A stretch of DNA of 64,000 nt, from the NCBI GenBank assembly GCA_020636955.1, contig JACJWY010000003.1, positions 124,001 to 188,000 of the forward strand, given 5' to 3'. Shown piece by piece: positions 7,797 through 15,386 of this stretch. A program made the translations under genes and the position numbers. Below the pieces are notes generated by a model. It was not told where the DNA came from, did not search any database, and saw only the letters and a program-made list of their open reading frames with translations. This DNA comes from Thermoleophilales bacterium. GTDB lineage: Bacteria; Actinomycetota; Thermoleophilia; Solirubrobacterales; 70-9. Within the stretch, counting starts at the first letter, position 1, and each line of letters begins with the position of its first letter.

Positions 7797-8318
7797 TCAG
7801 TTCAGGGTCGGGTCATCCGGCATCGTGGCCAGCAAGGCATAGTCACCACCGGGCCGCCGGACAACATCCGCCCAGAGGTCGCCCTCGGAGAAGACGTCGT
7901 CAGGATCGAAATCGGAAATGATCCAGGAATCCCGTTCAACCTCCCCTTCGAGCTGGCCCGGACCCCAGCCTGCGTGACCGACGAAAACCCGGGCCCGCGA
8001 GAATTCTGCGTCACCATCAGGGTCAACCACCCCGATGCTGCCCTCGACAACCCCGGCCGACTGGCCGGGATCATTGAAGTCCCCGAGGACGACGATCGAA
8101 TCGGGTCCGACCGGCCCCCCGACCCAAAGCGGCGCTCCCTGCTCGACCAGCGGCCCGAGATCGGGCACCAGTTCGGCAACCTCGGTGTCGGCCCGGCGGT
8201 TCAGGACCACGCCGAAAGCTCCCTGTTCAGTGTGCTCGACGACCAGGACAACCGTGCGCCGGAAGAAATCGAAAAGGCTCGGTGCGGCAACCAGCAAACG
8301 TCCCTTGAGCGACTCCAT
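7797..8318 (-). CDS. yqgE: YqgE/AlgH family protein
   Basis: 173 aa. Hallmarks of the family are LKGRLLVAAPSLFDFFRRTVVLVVEH at the N-terminus, GVVLNR, LWVGGPVGPDS and RVFVGHAGWGPGQLEGE. The family is widespread and its biochemical role is not established. The frame continues upstream to 8522, but the ATG at 8318 starts the conserved region and is preceded by a TATAGT box 6 nt away, so 8318 is chosen. It is divergent from rpsD and precedes pdxH by 34 nt. Confidence 0.92.
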   Translation of the reverse strand: MESLKGRLLVAAPSLFDFFRRTVVLVVEHTEQGAFGVVLNRRADTEVAELVPDLGPLVEQGAPLWVGGPVGPDSIVVLGDFNDPGQSAGVVEGSIGVVDPDGDAEFSRARVFVGHAGWGPGQLEGEVERDSWIISDFDPDDVFSEGDLWADVVRRPGGDYALLATMPDDPTLN

Positions 8319-8324
8319 GTCCCG

Positions 8325-8330
8325 ACTATA
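8325..8330 (-). promoter_or_regulatory. -10 box of yqgE (leaderless)
   Basis: TATAGT on the minus strand ends 6 nt before the ATG at 8318. It decides the start against the longer upstream frame. Confidence 0.55.
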
Positions 8331-8424
8331 AGACCCGGCTCGGCGTCTCGCGAACGACCGCTTGCCGCCCCACCGCCGCGCAAAGCGGGAAATCGCCCGA
8401 TCCTGTAGGCTCATTCGCCGCACT

Positions 8425-9045
8425 ATGGGCAGATACACAGGACCAAAAGAAAAGCTTTCGCGCCGTGAAGGTGTAGATCTCGGACTCAAGGGTGAACGCG
8501 CCCTTGGCGGCAAGAGCGCCATGGAGCGCCGCCCCTACCCGCCCGGCCAGCACGGCCGCGGTCGGCGCCGTGCTTCCGAGTTCTCGGTCCGGATGCGTGC
8601 CAAGCAGCGCGCCAAGGCCATGTACGGCCTCCGCGAGAAGCAGTTCGCCAAGCTTTTTGACAAGGCCAACCGTGAAGAAGGAATGGCCGGCGAGAACCTG
8701 ATGCGCCACCTCGAGTCCCGTCTCGACAATGTCGTGTACCGGCTCGGCCTCGCTTCGACCCGCGCCCAGGCACGCCAGTTCGTTGTCCACCAGCACATCC
8801 AGGTCAACGGCAAGCGCCTCGACCGCCCCTCATACGAGGTTTCGGCCGGCGACGAGATCGCCGTCAAGCCCGGTGCCGCGATCGAGGCGATGGCCCGCCA
8901 GTCAACCGATTCCGCCGGTCCCACCCCGGCCTGGCTGCTGGCCGACCACGACGGCCTCAAGGGCACGGTCAACCGTCTGCCCGACCGCAACGACATCGCC
9001 GCTCCGATCGAAGAGCGTCTGATCGTCGAGCATTACTCCCGCTAG
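8425..9045 (+). CDS. rpsD: 30S ribosomal protein S4
   Basis: 206 aa, full length. It nucleates assembly of the 30S body by binding 16S rRNA. It begins MGRYTGPKEKLSRREGVDL and contains the S4 RNA-binding domain (ESRLDNVVYRLGLASTRAQARQFV). The N-terminal zinc cysteines of the C+ form are absent, so this is a C- type S4. The gene stands alone rather than in the alpha operon with rpsK and rpoA. ATG 8425 begins the conserved N-terminus; a TAGGCT box at 8405-8410 lies 14 nt upstream, giving a short leader. Confidence 0.97.
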   Translation: MGRYTGPKEKLSRREGVDLGLKGERALGGKSAMERRPYPPGQHGRGRRRASEFSVRMRAKQRAKAMYGLREKQFAKLFDKANREEGMAGENLMRHLESRLDNVVYRLGLASTRAQARQFVVHQHIQVNGKRLDRPSYEVSAGDEIAVKPGAAIEAMARQSTDSAGPTPAWLLADHDGLKGTVNRLPDRNDIAAPIEERLIVEHYSR

Positions 9046-9476
9046 ACCCGGCGCTCGCCCGACCTGGCAGAGGCAGACCCCGAGGGCCCCGCGAAAACGG
9101 GGTCGTAACGCCGTGGGGCCCTTGCTTGCGCCGTGGCTCGGTGGTCACGCCCCCGCACTCGGTGCTTACGCTGCGAGGCCCGGTGCTTGCGCCGTGGGGG
9201 TTGGCATGCATCCCCGGGGCCCTTGGACTCGCTGCGCTCGTCCGCGGGGAGTTCCCCGGGGACGCATGACCAACCCCCACGGCTACACCAACCCTGCTCC
9301 GCAACGCCGCTACGCAACCCCGGATCCGCGAAACCGGATCCGGCACCGTCGCTCCGCCAGCCCCGAGCGAACCGGTCCCGACGGCACTGTCGCGGCACCC
9401 CCAGCCCTGGGCGGACCGACCCCGGCGCTCCAAGGCAGATTCCCGCGACTCCACTAACCCTTCAGCGGGTCGTGCA
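9046..9476. other. Gene-free, repeat-rich intergenic stretch after rpsD
   Basis: No convincing gene. Open frames here read as low-complexity Arg/Pro/Gly/Ser without family motifs. The first part has a GC hairpin (CCCCG-CGAAAA-CGGGG, 9087-9102, with alternative pairing 9076-9104) that may end rpsD transcripts although no T-run follows. Between 9121 and 9200 there are imperfect repeats of GGTGCTTGCGCCGTG. Then follow the large inverted repeat at 9191-9283 and a run to the candidate RNA at 9477. Confidence 0.5.
9191..9283. repeat. Imperfect 30-bp inverted repeat with 34-nt loop
   Basis: The left arm 9191-9219 and right arm 9254-9283 are reverse complements except for one inserted base (near 9269) and one substitution (9210 against 9263). 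Each arm starts at GCCGTGGGGGTTGG and ends in TCCCCGGGG. The substitution pairs as G-U only in a minus-strand transcript. The loop contains CTCGCTGCGCTCG. It could be a REP- or MITE-like element; no target-site duplication is seen. Confidence 0.6.
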
Positions 9477-9618
9477 CAGGGGCCTCCAGCCGTGCGCTGC
9501 CAAGGAGGAAAGCGAAGGCGGTAAAGGGGGCGTACTGGAAGTACGTTCCCGAACCGTCTAGCGACCGACGAAGGCAGCGCGCGACTGGTGGGCCCTGGGC
9601 GCGATGCCCGGGGGCTTT
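9477..9618 (+). ncRNA. Candidate structured RNA with terminator-like 3' hairpin
   Basis: A long closing helix pairs 9477-9501 with 9573-9597 (22 of 25 pairs; mismatches only C9490/A9584, U9485/U9589 and G9482/G9592). Inside it is a 6-bp helix (9517-9522 with 9553-9558) and an apical 10-bp hairpin (9526-9535 with 9541-9550, loop UGGAA). Two purine-rich strands (9502-9516 and 9559-9572) form an internal loop. Four G-U pairs fit only a plus-strand transcript. A second hairpin, 9593-9600 with 9606-9613, followed by CTTTA, overlaps the base of the closing helix. It does not match tmRNA, SRP RNA, RNase P, 5S or a riboswitch I know. Function unknown. Confidence 0.55.
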
Positions 9619-9877
9619 ACTCGCCGCCGGTCAGCTGGCCCTTGGCCAGATCCAGCGCCACGGTTAGGAGCCCGACCACCGAGAGGGGGTCGGATGAGTC
9701 CGATACGAGCTGGACGTGCATGGTCTGCTCGTCGATTCCGGCGTCCTCGCTGAGAACGGCCGAGATGACCAACTGGTCAAGTCTTGCGCCGGGGGTGTCG
9801 CGCTCGACCTGCTCCATCAGCTCCTGGGCCAGTGCCCCTATTCTTGCCGACGGTGACTGCTCCGGTTCATGGCTCAT
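9617..9877 (-). CDS. Small conserved-looking hypothetical protein
   Basis: 86 aa, acidic and soluble, no signal peptide or membrane segment: MSHEPEQSPSARIGALAQEL at the start, ending in DLAKGQLTGGE. It looks like a compact alpha/beta protein (DQLVISAVLSEDAG, MHVQLVSDSSD). I do not recognise the family. The start is well supported: TAGGGT lies exactly 6 nt before the ATG at 9877. Its stop codon overlaps the 3' end of the convergent candidate RNA. Confidence 0.65.
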   Translation of the reverse strand: MSHEPEQSPSARIGALAQELMEQVERDTPGARLDQLVISAVLSEDAGIDEQTMHVQLVSDSSDPLSVVGLLTVALDLAKGQLTGGE

Positions 9878-9883
9878 GCAGCC

Positions 9884-9889
9884 ACCCTA
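9884..9889 (-). promoter_or_regulatory. -10 box of the 86-aa protein gene (leaderless)
   Basis: TAGGGT on the minus strand ends 6 nt before the ATG at 9877. Confidence 0.5.
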
Positions 9890-9941
9890 CCGGCCGCACC
9901 CGATCGGACCCGATGTGGCGAAGCTCTGAAAGACTGGCCCA

Positions 9942-11969
9942 GTGAATCGCCCCCGCGCCGCCCTTCTCGCGGCGATCACCGGGCTTGCCCTGCTGGCCCT
10001 GACTTTTCCCGCCGCAAGCGCAGCGGACGATGCCGCGAGCCGGGATCAGAATACGGCGATCCTGGTCCTGATCCCGCAGGACAAGGAGACTCCACCCTCC
10101 TACAGCGAGGAAATCGCGGATGGATTCGCCGCGATCCCGGAGCTTTCGGTCGGCCTCACCTCAGCCACCCAGGGTTCCTACCGTCGCGAGCAGGCCCTGC
10201 TTGACATAAGCCAGGGGACCAGGGTTTCGCGATCCACCTACGACCCTTCCGAGGTGCCGCCGATCGGGCTGGCCCGAATGGTCGGCGGGGGCGGTGTCGT
10301 GGAGGGGTGGGATGCGATCCTGGACCGGGCGGCGACCGCGCCGCAGACGATCGAACCCGGTCTGCTGGCCAGCTCGATACCCGGGGGGGCCGCCTATGTG
10401 GGTGATGCCACCAAGCTGCAGGAAACGGTGATTCCGGCGACCAATCGTCTGGGCTATGTCTCTTCGCTGGCGCTCGCCGACACCTCCGACACGGCCCGTC
10501 GTGCGATTAGCCAGTCGCGCCGGTACCTGCTGGTCGTGGTCGCCACCTCCCCCGGCCGGAACGGTCTCCGGGAATTGCGCCAGATTCTTCAGATGCGGCG
10601 ACCCGGACAACTGGTGATTGCCACCCAGACTCCGCCCCTCGCGCCGATCCTTCCCCTCTTGCCGATCGCCGCGGCCGGGCTGGGCGAGAATGCCGGCGAC
10701 GCGGTCGACAAGGCAGGGACGGGGCTCCGCTCCGACACGACCAACCTGCCTGACCTGGTCGCCGGGATCGATATCGCACCGACCATCCTCGACCATCTAG
10801 GCCTGACCATCCCCGACGAGATGACCGGCAAGCCTTTCCGGGCAGAGGGCGACCGTGATCCCGGATCGCTGACCCCGTTCCGGGATCGCCTCGATGTTCT
10901 CGGACCCAGGCGGAACGCCGCCCTGGCTTTCGTCTTCGTCGGCTGGCTGCTCGTGTACCTGGCGGCCGGGGCATTCTTCGGTCGCGAGAGGGCCGGCAGG
11001 CCGGTACTGCGAACCGGGGGCCTTGCGATCCTCTGGATACCGACCGTGATCCTGGTTCCGGCCGCGCTCGGCAATCCGTCAGCGGGAATCGAATACGGCC
11101 TGATCGCCGGCCTGGCGCTCTTGCTCGGGTTCCTTTCGGATCGTTTTCTGGACTGGCCCCGGGCAACGCTGGTGCCGGCGGTTTTCGGCCTGACCGCGAT
11201 CACGATCGATCTCGCCCTCGGATCCCACCTGATTACCCGGTCGATTCTCGGTCCCAATCCCGGATATGGCTCTCGTTTTTACGGGATCGGAAACGAGCTG
11301 AAGCCGGCCCTCACCGTGCTGCTCCTGGCCGGCCTGGCCGCGATCCTTACCAACCGGCCGAAGTCGGGCAAGAACGCGGCCATCGTGATCTGCTGCGGGA
11401 TAGGCCTCGGGATCGTGCTGGGCTCCGGTCGCCTGGGCGCCGGGGTCGGGGCGGCGATTATCGTGGCGTCCGCCACCGCAGTGGCCGCCCTGATGATGCT
11501 TCCCGGCCGGATGACCTGGCGTCGCGGCGCGATCCTGGTCGCCGCGCCGGTTATCGGACTTGCCTTGCTCGCCATCCTCGACCTTGCCACGGCCGGTGGC
11601 CAGGGCCACTACAGCTCGGTGCTCTCGGGCGGCGAGTCGAGCTTCATCGATGACGTTCGGCGCCGCACCACGCTGGCCTGGCAACAGCTCTGGAACGACA
11701 ACATGCCGGTGATCACGCTCACCTGCCTGCTCGCCGCAGCCTTCACGATCCGCAATCGGGAAATGTTCAGACCATGGGCCGGTCCGATCTGGCCGGCGGC
11801 GCTAACCGGTGGGCTGGCCGGCGGGCTGATCGGCTCTTTCACCGAGGATTCGGGGCCGCTGCTGATCGTCGTCGCCACCATCACCCTGGTCGGGGTCTGT
11901 TCGTATCTGCTTGGACGCCCGGAGGACTCGCGGATACGATCAAATCAATCCCCCCAGAGACAGGAGTAA
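9942..11969 (+). CDS. Large membrane protein with phosphatase/sulfatase-like N-terminal domain
   Basis: 675 aa. A signal peptide (ends near ASA, residue 27) is followed by an exported domain of about 290 residues and then roughly ten transmembrane helices (about residues 325-660). The exported part ends in NLPDLVAGIDIAPTILDHLG followed by EMTGKPF, the typical end of alkaline-phosphatase/sulfatase superfamily domains, but the usual metal-binding N-terminal motif is not obvious, so it may be non-catalytic. The membrane part contains ILGPNPGYGSRFYGIGNEL and many small residues. A role in the cell envelope is likely by topology; no specific function can be named. GTG start at 9942 directly precedes the signal peptide. 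The next gene starts 2 nt after its stop. Confidence 0.7.
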   Translation: MNRPRAALLAAITGLALLALTFPAASAADDAASRDQNTAILVLIPQDKETPPSYSEEIADGFAAIPELSVGLTSATQGSYRREQALLDISQGTRVSRSTYDPSEVPPIGLARMVGGGGVVEGWDAILDRAATAPQTIEPGLLASSIPGGAAYVGDATKLQETVIPATNRLGYVSSLALADTSDTARRAISQSRRYLLVVVATSPGRNGLRELRQILQMRRPGQLVIATQTPPLAPILPLLPIAAAGLGENAGDAVDKAGTGLRSDTTNLPDLVAGIDIAPTILDHLGLTIPDEMTGKPFRAEGDRDPGSLTPFRDRLDVLGPRRNAALAFVFVGWLLVYLAAGAFFGRERAGRPVLRTGGLAILWIPTVILVPAALGNPSAGIEYGLIAGLALLLGFLSDRFLDWPRATLVPAVFGLTAITIDLALGSHLITRSILGPNPGYGSRFYGIGNELKPALTVLLLAGLAAILTNRPKSGKNAAIVICCGIGLGIVLGSGRLGAGVGAAIIVASATAVAALMMLPGRMTWRRGAILVAAPVIGLALLAILDLATAGGQGHYSSVLSGGESSFIDDVRRRTTLAWQQLWNDNMPVITLTCLLAAAFTIRNREMFRPWAGPIWPAALTGGLAGGLIGSFTEDSGPLLIVVATITLVGVCSYLLGRPEDSRIRSNQSPQRQE

Positions 11970-11971
11970 AC

Positions 11972-12340
11972 GTGGCTGTTACAGGTACCGACTTCGTCAC
12001 CATTCCGATCCAGGACTTCGAAGCTTCCAAGGCTTTTTACCGGGACACCCTCGGCCTCGAGGAAGGCAAGCAGTGGGGCGAGCTTCCGGCCCAGGAATAC
12101 GAGACCGGCAACCTCACCATCGCGATCATGGATCCGACCGCCTTCGGGCAGGAGTTCCGGCCGGCCGGGGGCAGCAGCGTGGTGCTTCAGGTGGATGATT
12201 TCGAGGCCGCCAAAGCCGAGCTGGAAGGCAAGGGGGTCCAGTTCGTCACCGACACTATCGACAGCGGAATCTGTCACCAGGCCTATTTCGCCGATCCCGA
12301 CGGCAACATCCTCGGAATCCACAACCGCTACGCCGACTGA
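11972..12340 (+). CDS. Glyoxalase/VOC family protein
   Basis: 122 aa. DFVTIPIQDFEASKAFYRDTLGLEEG at the N-terminus and FADPDGNILGIHNRYAD at the C-terminus are typical VOC ends, with FGQEFRPAGGSSVVLQVDD between. The GTG start at 11972 has a GGAG Shine-Dalgarno (CAGGAGTAAACGTG) that overlaps the stop of the upstream membrane protein, so the two genes are co-transcribed. It is not closely similar to the glyoxalase at 5311. Substrate unknown. Confidence 0.85.
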   Translation: MAVTGTDFVTIPIQDFEASKAFYRDTLGLEEGKQWGELPAQEYETGNLTIAIMDPTAFGQEFRPAGGSSVVLQVDDFEAAKAELEGKGVQFVTDTIDSGICHQAYFADPDGNILGIHNRYAD

Positions 12341-12351
12341 GCGAAGAGTAT

Positions 12352-12368
12352 CCGGGCGAAAGGCCCGG
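12352..12368 (+). terminator. Hairpin after glyoxalase gene
   Basis: CCGGGC-GAAAG-GCCCGG forms a 6-bp GC stem 11 nt after the glyoxalase stop. No T-run follows, so it is at best a weak or Rho-assisted terminator. Confidence 0.3.
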
Positions 12369-12403
12369 TCAGAGCCAAAGGCGCTAGCCTGAAGGGCCAC
12401 CCC

Positions 12404-12490
12404 GGAGGGGTGCGAGAGTGGTTGAATCGGGCAGTCTCGAAAACTGTTGTGCGTTTCGGCGTACCGTGGGTTCGAATCCCACCCCCTCCG
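12404..12490 (+). tRNA. tRNA-Ser (anticodon CGA)
   Basis: 87 nt. Acceptor arms GGAGGGG (12404-12410) and CCCCTCC (12483-12489) pair perfectly, with discriminator G at 12490. The anticodon stem GCAGT/ACTGT encloses CTCGAAA, giving anticodon CGA for UCG codons. A long variable arm (type II tRNA) and a T arm GGTTCGAATCC are present. CCA is not encoded. The run TTGTTTTT follows directly and may help termination. Confidence 0.95.
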
Positions 12491-12550
12491 TTGTTTTTCC
12501 CGGGCTCGGAAGCCTTCGAACGCCCTCCCTTGGGTAGGATCACCGTTCCC

Positions 12551-12639
12551 GGAGAGGTGTCCGAGCGGCTTAAGGAGCGCGATTGGAAATCGCGTGGGCG
12601 GGATCTCTCGCCTCGTGGGTTCGAATCCCACCCTCTCCG
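12551..12639 (+). tRNA. tRNA-Ser (anticodon GGA)
   Basis: 89 nt. Acceptor arms GGAGAGG (12551-12557) and CCTCTCC (12632-12638) pair, discriminator G at 12639. The anticodon stem CGCGA/TCGCG encloses TTGGAAA, giving anticodon GGA for UCC/UCU codons. It has a long variable arm and a T arm GGTTCGAATCC. CCA is not encoded. It lies 60 nt after the other tRNA-Ser, and its end is 7 nt from the convergent tadA stop. Confidence 0.95.
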
Positions 12640-12646
12640 TATCTCT

Positions 12647-13153
12647 TCAGCCCCGGCGGGCGGCGAAGAAGTCCCTGAGCAGGTCACCGCACTCTTTCGC
12701 CAGCAGACCTGACTGGACTTGGGGGCGGTGGTTCAGGGCCGGGTCGTCGAGGATGTTCATCACCGATCCCGCCGCGCCGGCCTTGGGATCCTCGGCGCCG
12801 AAAACGACCCTGGGAATTCGGGCCAGGACGATCGCCCCCGCACACATTGCGCAGGGCTCAAGCGTCACGTAAAGGGTCGTTTCCGGCAACCGCCAGCCAC
12901 CGAGAGCATTGGCCGCTTCGCGAATCGCGATCAGCTCCGCATGGGCGGTCGGATCCCGATCGATTTCCCGCCGGTTTCCGGCCATCGCCAGGGCCGTCCC
13001 CTGCCGGGCGATTACCGCGCCGATCGGGACATCACCATGTTCCCGGGCCTCGCGGGCGGCGCCCAGGGCGAGCATCATCATCTCCGCGTCACCGGGTAAC
13101 GGCTCGAACCCGTTGCTTGCCTGTTCGGAAATCACCGAATCAGGGTAAGTCAT
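12647..13153 (-). CDS. tadA: tRNA-specific adenosine deaminase
   Basis: 168 aa. It deaminates A34 of tRNA-Arg(ACG) to inosine. The cytidine-deaminase-fold zinc site is complete: H71-A-E73 (HAE) and PCAMCAGA with C101 and C104. MMMLALGAAREAREHGDVPIGA is the typical N-terminal helix. The frame is open upstream to 13303, but the ATG at 13153 precedes a normal-length N-terminus. It converges on the two tRNA-Ser genes and is divergent from the subtilisin gene. Confidence 0.93.
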   Translation of the reverse strand: MTYPDSVISEQASNGFEPLPGDAEMMMLALGAAREAREHGDVPIGAVIARQGTALAMAGNRREIDRDPTAHAELIAIREAANALGGWRLPETTLYVTLEPCAMCAGAIVLARIPRVVFGAEDPKAGAAGSVMNILDDPALNHRPQVQSGLLAKECGDLLRDFFAARRG

Positions 13154-13247
13154 GGGGCAGGGCGAGGGAACGCATTTCCGGACTTTACGAGCAACCCGGG
13201 CGGTTCTGGGGTGTTCTTTATGTACCGGCTTCCCCCGCCGCCATCCC

Positions 13248-14657
13248 TTGAATCGATCAGCCCACCTCAGCCTCGCGCTTTTCAGCGCCCTGCTGGCCGT
13301 CACCTGCGCGGTCGTTTTCGCCGTGCCCGCGTCGGCACCGGCCGACGAAAACGCTCCTGCGGACCCGGTGGCCGGTCAGCCGACCACCGTCCTCGATGAC
13401 GGTTCTACCGCGGTCGCCGGAGAGGTGCTGGTCGGATACGACGGCTCAAGCGCTCCCCAGACGGTTCCGATTCCCGATTCGGCCGACCCGGACGCCGTGG
13501 CAGGGAAGATCGAGGATTCGGCCGGGGTGCGCTATGCGATCCCGAATTACGTCGCCAGTGCTTCCGGGTGGTTGCCGAACGACAACGGCAAGAACCCCCG
13601 CAAGAAAGGCAAGTGGGGCGGCTGGAGAAGCAAGCAGTGGAACTTCCTTCCCTGCCTGAGCTACTGCCACAGTTCCCTTCCCTCCGACCGGCCACAGTCC
13701 CGTGGCGGGATCAACGTGGTCAGGGCCTGGCAGAACATGCGGCAGGCGGGCAGGGCCGGGGCCGCCGGCGTGAAGATCGCCGTGATCGATAGCGGCATCG
13801 CCTACCGCAAGTACGGTCGCCGCTTTCACCGCGCCCCGGACGTTGCTGCCGGGCGCTTCCTGCCCGGATATGACTTCGTCGATCACGACCGGATTCCGCT
13901 CGACCTGTTTGGACATGGAACCCACGTTTCGATGACGATCGGGGAACAGACGGACAACCACCGCGGACTTACCGGCATTGCCTACCGGTCGAAGCTGATG
14001 CCGGTTCGGGTGCTCGATGCCAACGGTGACGGCGACACCGCCGACATCGTCGACGGGATCAACTGGGCGACAAATCACGGAGCGAGGGTGATGGTGATGT
14101 CGCTGAACTTCACCTGTGGACTCGAAGTCCCGCCTCTCGAAGAGGCGCTGAAGCGGGCCTGGCGCAAGGGAGTTGTCATGGTCGGATCCTCCGGCAACAT
14201 CGGGGCCGAGACCTGCCCCTCGCTCCCGGCCACCTCTCCCGAAGTCATCTCGGTCGGGGGAACCACCGAATCCGGATGCGTTGCGAGCTACTCGTTCCAG
14301 AGCCCGGCGATCGACATCGCCGCCCCCGGTGGCGGGCAGGACCGTGCCAGCTGCCCCTGGGAGTCCCGCAACCGGCCCATCCTCCAGCTGGCGATGGTCG
14401 CCAACGACCCGAGCTGGTTCGCGATCGAGCCGCGCTGGGTTGGTACCTCGATGGCGGCTGCCCATGTCGCCGGCGGGGCGGCGGCGGTGATCGCTTCCGG
14501 CGTGCTGGGCAAGGAAGCCGGCCCGGCAAAGGTCGCCGAAAGACTGGAGCAAACCGCCAGGCTGCCTGCCTACGCGGAAGGTGATTCATCCTCCGGATTC
14601 GGGGCCGGGATCGTCGACCTGGGCCGGGCCACCAACCCGGACGTCAGAACGGACTAG
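13248..14657 (+). CDS. Secreted S8 family (subtilisin-like) serine peptidase
   Basis: 469 aa from TTG 13248. The chosen start gives a clean signal peptide (LNRSAHLSLALFSALLAV ... PASA); an ATG at 13152 would add 32 residues before it and remains possible. The catalytic triad is present: D181 in AVIDSG, H223 in FGHGTHV and Ser in GTSMAAAHVAGG near the C-terminus; the oxyanion Asn lies in GSSGNIG. A pro-region of about 100 residues with VLVGYDGSSA precedes the domain. Several paired Cys suggest disulfides in the exported enzyme. It is divergent from tadA and convergent with the universal stress protein gene. Confidence 0.88.
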   Translation: MNRSAHLSLALFSALLAVTCAVVFAVPASAPADENAPADPVAGQPTTVLDDGSTAVAGEVLVGYDGSSAPQTVPIPDSADPDAVAGKIEDSAGVRYAIPNYVASASGWLPNDNGKNPRKKGKWGGWRSKQWNFLPCLSYCHSSLPSDRPQSRGGINVVRAWQNMRQAGRAGAAGVKIAVIDSGIAYRKYGRRFHRAPDVAAGRFLPGYDFVDHDRIPLDLFGHGTHVSMTIGEQTDNHRGLTGIAYRSKLMPVRVLDANGDGDTADIVDGINWATNHGARVMVMSLNFTCGLEVPPLEEALKRAWRKGVVMVGSSGNIGAETCPSLPATSPEVISVGGTTESGCVASYSFQSPAIDIAAPGGGQDRASCPWESRNRPILQLAMVANDPSWFAIEPRWVGTSMAAAHVAGGAAAVIASGVLGKEAGPAKVAERLEQTARLPAYAEGDSSSGFGAGIVDLGRATNPDVRTD

Positions 14658-14687
14658 CTTCAGTCAACCGGCGGCCGCAGCTGAAGC

Positions 14688-15134
14688 TCAGGTGGTGCGG
14701 GCGATGTAAACGCTGCATGGAGCGTGATGGGAAACCTTGTTCGGCACCGAACCGAGCAGGAAACGCCTGGCCCCGGTCATGCCCTTGTTTCCGACCACGA
14801 TCAGGTCTGCATCCACTTCTTCGGCGACCTTGAGGATCGCATCGGCCGGGTCCCCGTCCATCGGGTGGCGGCCGACCTCGACCCCGTGATCGGCAGCGAT
14901 CGCCGCGGCACCGTCGAGCGCAAAGTTCACGTCCTCACGCGGGCCGAATTCGTGGGCTACGTCTGCCGGAGCCGCGCCCGACTCCTTCTGAGAACGGCTG
15001 GCGACGGGCTCATAGGCGCTGACCACGTCCAGCGAAGCACCCGACATCTGGGCCAGAGAAGCGGCCTGCCGGATCGCCTCCCGGGCCGATTCCGAACCAT
15101 CCGTACCGACAACTATGCGCTTGAACAGGGACAT
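14688..15134 (-). CDS. Universal stress protein (UspA family, ATP-binding type)
   Basis: 148 aa. RIVVGTDGSESAREAIRQAA at the N-terminus and the ATP-binding motif GNKGMTGARRFLLGSV (G-2x-G-9x-G-S) are visible, so this is an ATP-binding UspA-type protein; ends SVYIART. The frame is open to an ATG at 15167, but that ATG overlaps a TAGGAT -10 box (15166-15171), while the ATG at 15134 has a GGAGG Shine-Dalgarno, so 15134 is chosen. Such proteins act in stress survival; no partner is nearby. Confidence 0.9.
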   Translation of the reverse strand: MSLFKRIVVGTDGSESAREAIRQAASLAQMSGASLDVVSAYEPVASRSQKESGAAPADVAHEFGPREDVNFALDGAAAIAADHGVEVGRHPMDGDPADAILKVAEEVDADLIVVGNKGMTGARRFLLGSVPNKVSHHAPCSVYIARTT

Positions 15135-15186
15135 TGGCCTCCGATCGTCGTCTGCGGTTACCGGCATCCTACCCCGGTCGCCGCCC

Positions 15187-15336
15187 CTATCTGGGAAACT
15201 CCTGTTTCGGCAAACCCTGGAAATCAGGCCCGAAGATCTCGGTTGGCGTCGAAAGCAGCTGGATCGTGCCGATCGTGACCGAGGCGACCAGGAACAGGCA
15301 GATCACGATCATCAGGATTCTCCAGTTGGCCGGCAT
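15187..15336 (-). CDS. Small single-pass membrane protein
   Basis: 49 aa: MPANWRILMIVICLFLVASV and onward, with one transmembrane helix (about residues 7-28) and a short Pro/Phe-rich exterior tail. The gene sits between the stress protein and the MBL hydrolase. There is no recognised family. The next in-frame Met (MRRMPANW) could also be used. Coding status rests on the well-formed N-in helix and codon use only. Confidence 0.45.
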   Translation of the reverse strand: MPANWRILMIVICLFLVASVTIGTIQLLSTPTEIFGPDFQGLPKQEFPR

Positions 15337-15386
15337 GCGACGCAGGGTACGAGAATGAGACTGAAGATGACATCGGGAGCCAGCAC

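Noticed and set aside
9042..9457. Open frames of about 114-118 codons on both strands in the rpsD intergenic region
   Set aside because: Low-complexity Arg/Pro/Gly/Ser, no ribosome binding site, no family motif, and they run through the inverted repeat; they are by-products of GC-rich repeats.
9477..9618. Candidate RNA as tmRNA, SRP RNA, RNase P RNA or 5S rRNA
   Set aside because: None of the conserved cores (for example GGAAGG-type SRP loop, tmRNA tRNA-like end, RNase P GAGGAAAGUC) is present in the right context.
12352..12368. Hairpin after glyoxalase as a strong terminator
   Set aside because: Stem is only 6 bp and no T-run follows; kept only as a weak candidate.
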